A DNA stretch of 64,000 nt from Megalobrama amblycephala (taxonomy: Eukaryota > Chordata > Actinopteri > Cypriniformes > Xenocyprididae), in contig NC_063049.1 in NCBI RefSeq assembly GCF_018812025.1, forward strand, positions 3,782,917-3,846,916, in the 5' to 3' direction. The position numbers and the translations under genes were made by a program. The notes below the pieces were generated by a model. That model worked only from the letters and a program-made list of their open reading frames with translations. It did not search any database and was not told the origin of the DNA. Positions within the stretch are counted from its first letter, which is position 1, and every line of letters starts with the position of its first letter. Positions 59,801 through 64,000 of this stretch are shown in pieces.

Positions 59801-62800
59801 CTGCCCCGGAGCCAAAAACAAGGTTGCTGACTTTTTGTCCCGTATTCCAAAGGAGGTAAATACAGAAATCGGCTTGTCGACCCCAGTTCATAGAGAGTTG
59901 GAGATCTGACATTTGGGACGACAGTTGTCGTCTGCAGAAGGGGGAGGAAGTGTCACAGAGCTGCCCTCTGTTCCCTATGTTGTCCTTGCTTAACCCCTTT
60001 GTATAAAGACATGAACACGTATTTGGGTTTTAAAACTCTTTATTTACCTTGATGTGACAGCGAGGTGGAGAGATGGATCATGCATATACACCTACATACA
60101 CCTGCAACTAGACTGTTGTGTTCAGACTGGCCACCTGAGCACTAAACCAGTGGACATTTAAACTTTTTTCATAAACTGTGGATTACCTGGGTTGGCATTC
60201 ATGGGGGGCGGCCATCTTGAATTGAGTAAAAGACCTGAAAGAACTTTCATCATGCTTTTTATACTTTGCCATGTTGCATCATGGGAATGGGAGATACCAA
60301 GTGGGGGGGTGAAGGCGTGAACATTGTTTTATGAGGTTATTGCCCTTGACTTCCTCTAATTTTTGCTGAAATGAAGCTGATAATGGGTTTTATTGTGCTA
60401 TTTATATTTGTGTATTGAAGGAAATGAGGTTATGTGATCTTTAGTACTTTCCATGTAAAATTATAGTTGAGAAATGGTTGTACCCATGTGTATAAATTCT
60501 CACACAATGAAGTGGTCCAGGAGTCTAGGATTGATGTTCAGTGAGGGCAGTAGCTACTGTGGAGTACTTTGATTGTAGTAGTGTTATACCTGACTAAAGG
60601 TTTTTTTTTTTTATTATTATTATTATTTGTTTTTGATTTACATTTAAGAATTTTTTTTTTTTTGTTTCCCTCTTTGGGAAATTTGTTTTTTGTTTGTTTT
60701 TGCATCTGTGAGCACTCTGCACTTTACTGGCTTGGGAATGTCCCCAAATAAAAAGGGAAAAACTGGCATTTACCGTCCTCCAGTCATTCATTGAAGAACG
60801 TTTGATGGTATCCTAAGTTGATGCATTGACAGGTACATTTAATTTTTGACCACAAATATTTTAGCAAATGTATATTTTAGTCAGAATTATTGAGCTCTGT
60901 CTGATTGGGGTCAAAGTGTGTTAAGTGGAGACCTGCTTGCAGAACCGCAAGAACCTTTTGTCTTTTGCAGAACTGCACTCCTGATAACAAGATGGAAATA
61001 TCTGCATAACTTTCTATCATTTACAGATGGAGAATAGACCTGTGAAGTGTAAGGTATGCAGTATGCACTGAGGAAAACACCACATCACAAACGCATTAAA
61101 CAACACAAGTATCTATCTGTCAGAGAATGTAATGAGGCAACACTACACATGTTAACTATATTTTAAAGCCCTTGATATAAAGCATGTATTATGTTTAGGA
61201 CAAACTGGATTTGGCACTTTCCATGCAGCAGCTCACTCTGTGTCCTTCACTATTTTTAAGATGTGCTCGTATCAAATTGATATAAACGGTATTGCCTCAT
61301 TCCATATCGTATATAAAAAATATATCAATATATCAGGAAAACTCAATACTGCCAAGCCATAATAGTATCCTTTCAATGTTTAAGGGTATTCAGTGCTGGT
61401 CAACACATTGAATCAATCCCTTTTGTCTCTATGAAGTGAAGCTTCATCTTAAGCGTTACCCTTGTGACACATTGCTCATCGGTTGAGCTTTGTATAAAGT
61501 GGTGCACATTATTGCACTACACTATTTCACATTTGAACTTCTTACGAAAACATTCCACCTAATTCACCTCATTCTAATGTTGATGAATTCAGAGTATTCT
61601 AAATGAGCGACCATGTGCCCCAGGTAAGTAATTTACATAAAACACACCCAAACCATGTCGTCACTCTCAGCAAATATAACGCTCTTTAAAGATGCATTCA
61701 CACAGCAAGATCCTCGAGCCAATAGTGCAAAACAAGTTCAAATGCAATAGACACCTTTTCTACGGACATTACAGACCTCTGATTAACCAGCTGTACATAC
61801 GTGTATCTGCGTCTTTATGCAGAGCTACCGCACAGCTTCAGCTATAATGCACCTTTTCTTTACCTTTTCTGATATATATATTTAAGATCTATATCTGTTT
61901 ACAATTTCATCGTATGTTTGTAAGGCACCAAGAGTATGTGATTTTTGCATTTCACATTTTTTCGTGAATTTAGAATAAATTGTAGAGCGAAAGTTAATGA
62001 TGAATCATGATTTGTTTTGAAAACGTTTGTACGCATATTTCACACACAAATTTGTGCATACGCATGCTTAGTAAATGAGACCCTAAGATCTATGAAAAAA
62101 GATTGCACACCTTAGAATGTTAGTCATCCAATCAGATTCAAGCATTGAATGTCTCTGCAGTATAACTAAAGCTAAGCTTGTTACAAAACTCCTACAGCTT
62201 TACATACTTGAGTTTGTCCAGTCTGTAGTTTGGATGGTTGAGTTTATCGGAGAGCAGCTTGATTCCTGAATCTCCTGGGTGATTGTAGCTCAGATCCAGC
62301 TCTCTCAGGTGTGAGGGGTTTGAACACAGTGCTGAAGACACATAACCACAGCCTTCTTCTGTCACCATACAGCCAGACAGCCTACGAACACACACAGCAA
62401 CAGCAAACATGACATTAGTTTGACAATCAGATCAGTCATCACACATTGACCTGTGCAGTTTGTATTTGCAGGTATTTTCTGTAGATTCAGTCACAAAATT
62501 AACAAATGTGTCTGTGGAAATGTACTAGAGTAAAGGTTTTCATTTACTTTTATTAATGTAGTGAAGCCAACACTTCATTGAGAGCACATTTCAAAATTAT
62601 TGGTAATTTATTGTGATAGCATTGTGTTTATTTTATGGAAAACTGTTTTACCTCAGTATCTGCAGTTGACAGTTTGGACTCTTCAGTCCGTCAGAAAGAA
62701 GCTTCACTCCAGAATCCTGCAGGTCATTGTTACTCAGGTCCAGCTCTCTCAGGACAGAGTTTGAGGATTGTAGAGCTGAAGACAAACTCTCACAGGAATG

Positions 62801-62825
62801 AGCGGTGAGATTACAGGACTGTAGC
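44989..62825 (-). CDS. NLR gene B: 3' half of an NLR-B30.2 gene (four exons)
   Basis: Joining 62652-62825, 62208-62381, 49684-49730 and 44989-45542 gives 949 bases. After one base completing an upstream codon, this is 315 codons and a stop, with no frame conflict at any junction. The order LRR, LRR, linker, B30.2 is that of fish NLR-B30.2 proteins. The 12.5-kb intron between LRR and linker holds the Gmr1-like retrotransposon. No NACHT exon lies between 62825 and 64000, where an unidentified insertion begins. The 5' half is therefore expected to the right of the window, or the gene is a fragment. Confidence 0.75.
45543..46582. other. Intron of gene B with a short interspersed repeat
   Basis: No coding signal is seen. 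At about 46465-46545 the text CATTTATATAGCGCTTTTTA followed by CAGATTGTGTCAAAGCAGC is a common short fish repeat, probably a LINE or SINE 3' end. Confidence 0.5.
46885..47124 (+). CDS. Short basic-protein exon within the TTAA element
   Basis: From an ATG at 46885 the plus strand encodes [18 protein letters not shown], a lysine-rich segment ([16 protein letters not shown]), and [20 protein letters not shown] ending [10 protein letters not shown] good donor (GTAAGTA) overlaps the last codons at 47121, so the stop at 47122-47124 may be intronic and this may be a first exon. I recall similar FxRWRELRxxKGL proteins only as repeated hypothetical proteins in fish. A DNA-binding role is a guess. Confidence 0.4.
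   Translation: MAEKQSKLPFPRVAPAHKIKTGKRKKTDDDDKKAKKKELDRARNKTRVNIGATFPRWRELRVLKGLKTDAESATFLLDK
47130..47610 (+). mobile_element. Solo LTR, 481 bp, same family as 25848-26322
   Basis: The ends are TGTCACGAAT and TTCATTACA, flanked by GTATC at 47125-47129 and 47611-47615. AATAAA lies near 47567. It landed nine bases after the splice-donor-like GTAAGTA of the short exon. It is a second solo copy of one LTR family in this window. Confidence 0.9.
48303..49587. other. Intron of gene B, non-coding
   Basis: No gene is seen. Near 49380-49585 a dispersed cyprinid-type repeat with GGGTAGGTTTAGGGGTAGGG and CCTATGGAATGTCCCCACAA runs up to the (TG)n tract. Confidence 0.5.
49588..49679. repeat. Long (TG)n microsatellite beside the gene B linker-exon donor
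   Basis: About 90 bases of almost perfect TG repeat end next to the GTAAGT donor of the linker exon (CA repeat in the minus-strand transcript). The same site in gene A has about 29 bases. Confidence 0.95.
49684..49730 (-). CDS. NLR gene B: 47-bp linker exon
   Basis: The acceptor TTTTCTAG and donor GTAAGT bound 47 bases encoding [15 protein letters not shown], with a split codon on each side. It differs from the gene A copy by one silent change (CGA for CGC). It completes an asparagine codon with the LRR exon ending at 62208 and a tyrosine codon with the B30.2 exon starting at 45542. Confidence 0.82.
50723..50796. repeat. (TA)n microsatellite
   Basis: About 70 bases of alternating TA, at the position where arm A has only a short ATATATATAAATATATATATAC (near 12867). 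Confidence 0.95.
50936..52278. mobile_element. Tc1/mariner-like non-autonomous element, 1.34 kb
   Basis: The left end CAGTTGATTTCATAAGTTTA and the right end (reverse complement CAGTTGAAGTCATAAGTTTA) are flanked by TA on both sides (50934-50935 and 52279-52280). CAGTTGAAGTC ends are common in fish Tc1-like elements. The second block, ACACCTTGTAGAAT, is present near both ends. No transposase frame remains. Damaged ends in arm A (near 13023) show it was there before the duplication. Confidence 0.75.
52955..53681 (+). repeat. Gmr1-like element: 5' LTR
   Basis: 727 bp, TGTCACAGAG to ATTGACA. Apart from a 160-bp piece present only in the 3' LTR, the two LTRs differ at only a few positions by eye (for example ATGTTGTCCC against TAACCCC near the start), implying a fairly recent insertion. 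Confidence 0.92.
53707..54521 (+). pseudogene. Gmr1-like element: gag, N-terminal part
   Basis: I chose the ATG at 53707 ([10 protein letters not shown]), after the primer-binding site; an upstream ATG at 53683 overlaps the LTR junction. A predicted coiled-coil/linker ([20 protein letters not shown]) precedes the gag core, with [50 protein letters not shown] and [16 protein letters not shown]. This would form the particle shell. A TAA at 54478 stops the frame inside a conserved helix, and the sequence is then cut at 54522 by the piggyBac-like insertion. The remainder of gag resumes at 56297. Confidence 0.88.
54522..56292. mobile_element. Non-autonomous piggyBac-like element inside gag, 1.77 kb
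   Basis: TTAA flanks it on both sides (54518-54521 and 56293-56296). The ends CACTCTGAGGTCTGAGG and the reverse complement CCCTCAGGGGTCTGAGG agree at 14 of 17 bases. Removing the insert plus one TTAA puts gag and pol back in one frame by length. There is no transposase frame. A symmetric TATCGCCGGCGATA palindrome follows the left end near 54540. Confidence 0.85.
56297..57896 (+). pseudogene. Gmr1-like element: end of gag, protease and integrase
   Basis: The frame resumes after the insertion with the end of the gag core ([14 protein letters not shown]). It has a CCHC zinc knuckle ([14 protein letters not shown], about 56496-56537), an aspartic protease with [11 protein letters not shown] (about 56680), the integrase HHCC finger ([14 protein letters not shown] ... 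CTEC, about 57340-57475) and the integrase core. The core shows all three acidic residues: MDVGGP near 57550, LTDQGTNF near 57725 and [11 protein letters not shown] near 57828. A TAA at 57894 ends it. Local text around 57890-57910 also hints at compensating small indels. The stop falls between integrase core and integrase C-terminus. Confidence 0.9.
57897..59909 (+). pseudogene. Gmr1-like element: integrase C-terminus, reverse transcriptase, RNase H
   Basis: It lies in the same frame as the previous block, with no ATG where it resumes. It has [20 protein letters not shown] and [15 protein letters not shown] (integrase C-terminal side), [19 protein letters not shown] (chromodomain-like GPY/F module), then reverse transcriptase motifs [49 protein letters not shown] and [10 protein letters not shown] (catalytic LDD near 59055). 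LSPKK-like text and [11 protein letters not shown] lead to the RNase H with [29 protein letters not shown] and [11 protein letters not shown]. The frame stops at 59909, shortly before the polypurine tract. No chromodomain was seen. Confidence 0.92.
59951..60831 (+). repeat. Gmr1-like element: 3' LTR with a 160-bp extra piece
   Basis: 881 bp against 727 in the 5' LTR. The extra 60572-60731 is T-rich with ATT repeats and is absent from the 5' LTR, either an insertion here or a deletion there. The end ATTGACA is followed by GGTAC. Confidence 0.9.
60837..62207. other. Intron of gene B shared with arm A
   Basis: Co-linear with 17186-17611 and 23131-24616. No gene is seen. The PLE target site AAGATGTGCTCGTAT lies uninterrupted near 61260. 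Confidence 0.7.
62208..62381 (-). CDS. NLR gene B: second LRR exon, 174 bp
   Basis: Acceptor TTCGTAG and donor GTATGT bound a phase 2-2 exon with [18 protein letters not shown] and [19 protein letters not shown]. Reading past the donor meets TAG at 62192 after six codons, whereas the gene A copy reads 23 codons further. The intended path here is therefore splicing to the linker exon. Confidence 0.88.
62652..62825 (-). CDS. NLR gene B: first LRR exon in the window, 174 bp
   Basis: The acceptor TACACAG and a donor reading AG-GTAAAAC bound [39 protein letters not shown] and CQLQILR. It is near-identical to the gene A exon 25536-25709 (S/T/L to A/Q changes only), which shows the duplication is recent or the exon is under conversion. 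Confidence 0.88.
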
Positions 62826-62937
62826 CTGTGTAGAGAACAAAACAAACAGCAATATGAATAAGTATTAGGTAGGGTTTATAATCTAAAGTACAGATGACTT
62901 GCAGAATCCTTGAATGGAGTAGTTTAGTTGAGGAAAA

Positions 62938-63286
62938 GTGTAAGGACCTTAGGTCATTTATTAGCTCAATTTAATTGTTACAGGGAATAAAAATTGAATC
63001 AACTGTAAATGATTCACTGTAAATGATTCAGAATTAATATTTAACACTTCATCAATTATTCGTCCAGCGAAAAATTGAGGTTAAAGTATTTTACCAATTC
63101 TGGATAAAATATTATTCTGTGGCCAACAGTAACAATATTTTATTATAATTATTATAAGCAAGAGGTAACTGATCTTTGAGTTTAAGACAGTAATTTGATA
63201 CACAGCACAAGAAACTCGTATATGTGAAAATCAAAACAAGCTTTATTGACTACTTCTAATGATTACAAGAAACTAAGGCTAAACAC

Positions 63287-63321
<35 letters not shown>

Positions 63322-64000
63322 TTCGCGGAGTTGATATGAGTTATGAAGAAAGTCCCAAATACTAACTAAACATCGCAACCTGAGGAAAATCACAAAAGCA
63401 GAGCTTTGGCTTGATTCTTTAGGTTTAAAGGAGTTTCACCAGTTTCCAGCGAGAAAGAGAAGTTTGCTTGTACCTGCGTTTGCTCTGACAGCTGAGGTAA
63501 TCGGGTTGTTCTGCGACTCGCGTGCAGCGGAGTCCCATTCTGGATTGGCTGTCTTTCAGGTGACGTCTTCTCGGGAAAGCCCTTTGTGGGTTGCGCGGAA
63601 GCTTTAAAATTGTTGCGCTGTTCTGAGCAGTTTTCTTCTTTGGAGACTTTGGTCAGATGTTTCACAGAGTGTTTTGGAGTCTGGATGTGACGGCTGTTGA
63701 ATGGTCAGCTGCGCGGCTTGTGGATGAAGTTGGCGACTGTTAGATGGAAAATCAGCCCCAGTAAGGATCAGTTCTCAATGACCCATGCGACTTTTCCGCC
63801 GTGGTCAAAGTAGCGGTGCTTCGGCTGCTGGGTTTCAACTCCGACTTCGACGACCGACTTCGAGCCTTGACTTCTGACCGATTTCTGACTTCCAGCCCTA
63901 GCTTGTTTGAACAGCATAGTTTTAAAGGAGCGATCCTCCAATGAGATGTTGCTACGGAGATTAGACACGCCTCGTCTATTGTCTATTGATCACATTGCAT
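62938..64000. mobile_element. Unidentified insertion (possibly an LTR) running off the window
   Basis: Homology with arm A stops exactly where TGTAAGGACCTTAGG begins. The following kilobase has no counterpart in the gene A intron, contains (CA)n/(CATA)n at about 63285-63321, and has GC-richer text with two TTTAAAA boxes (63601 and 63921). A TG start fits an LTR, but the other end is outside. The open frames here match nothing I know. Confidence 0.35.

Larger units (their letters stand above)
52955..60831 (+). mobile_element. Gmr1-like Ty3/gypsy LTR retrotransposon, 7.9 kb
   Basis: The element has two LTRs (52955-53681 and 59951-60831) and a gag-pol region in a single frame. A GTAC target repeat lies at 52951-52954 and 60833-60836. 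Arm A has the empty site (CGGTACATTT near 17187). A likely primer-binding site (TGGTGTCAGAAGTGGG) lies at 53684-53699 and a polypurine tract (GAAGGGGGAGGAAG) just before the 3' LTR. The pol order is protease, integrase, reverse transcriptase, RNase H: integrase before reverse transcriptase, as in the Gmr1 group and unlike most Ty3/gypsy elements. Two in-frame stops and a DNA-transposon insertion inactivate it. It lies in the long intron of gene B, antisense. Confidence 0.93.
49640..62937. repeat. Segmental duplication, arm B
   Basis: Partner of 11230-25840, in the same order and orientation. It lacks the solo LTRs, PLE and 526-bp element of arm A. It carries instead the Gmr1-like element and a 620-bp deletion near 50390. 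Homology ends near 62937. Confidence 0.85.

Noticed and set aside
1..64000. tRNA, rRNA or other structural RNA genes
   Set aside because: None recognised by eye; a covariance-model search would be needed to exclude small ones.

Overview
The window looks like genomic DNA of a teleost fish, most likely a cyprinid (carp, goldfish or zebrafish relatives). The reasons are fish-specific NLR genes (FISNA-NACHT-LRR-B30.2), a Gmr1-type Ty3/gypsy element, a Penelope-like element, CR1/L2/Rex1-type LINE pieces, many small hAT, piggyBac and Tc1-like elements, and AT-rich introns with long (TG)n and (AT)n tracts. I see no bacterial operon, CRISPR array or rRNA. I recognised no tRNA by eye.

Two minus-strand NLR genes lie head to tail. 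Gene A runs from a promoter near 38.0 kb leftwards. It has a start-codon exon (37558-37607), three short repeated N-terminal exons (33658-33771, 28938-29051, 28704-28805), one large FISNA-NACHT exon (26799-28601) and two 174-bp LRR exons (25536-25709, 24617-24790). It then either reads through to a stop at 24547 (866 codons, frame open across all seven exons by my splice model) or splices to a 47-bp linker exon at 11263-11309, whose B30.2 exon would lie left of the window. Gene B shows only its 3' half: LRR exons 62652-62825 and 62208-62381, linker 49684-49730 and B30.2 exon 44989-45542. All phases agree. Its NACHT part must lie beyond base 64000 or be lost.

The stretches 11.2-25.8 kb (A) and 49.6-62.9 kb (B) are paralogous, so the genes arose by segmental duplication. 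Most young insertions are in one arm only. Arm A received two solo LTRs (14316-15933, itself hit by nested hAT-like elements; 16212-17108), a Penelope-like element (17627-23115), a small DNA element (23765-24290) and a third solo LTR (25848-26322). Arm B received a Gmr1-like gypsy element (52955-60831), itself hit by a piggyBac-like element, and an unidentified insertion starting near 62938. Between exons 2 and 3 of gene A lie a hAT-like element and an LTR element (30957-33628) carrying only a gag-like ORF that expands into proline/alanine-rich repeats. Between the two genes (38-45 kb) are a LINE and a hAT transposase relic.

Bases 1-11.2 kb hold no gene I can support apart from the linker exon at its edge. 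They contain a direct and inverted repeat complex (1.7-4.4 kb), a 0.65-0.9 kb tandem family (5.2-10.2 kb) split by a 1.5-kb LTR-like insertion, and small DNA elements.

Functionally, the host content is an innate-immunity NLR cluster. An ISRE-like motif upstream of gene A fits interferon control. The rest is a layered record of transposition. All coordinates and splice sites were read by eye; no search or alignment was run.
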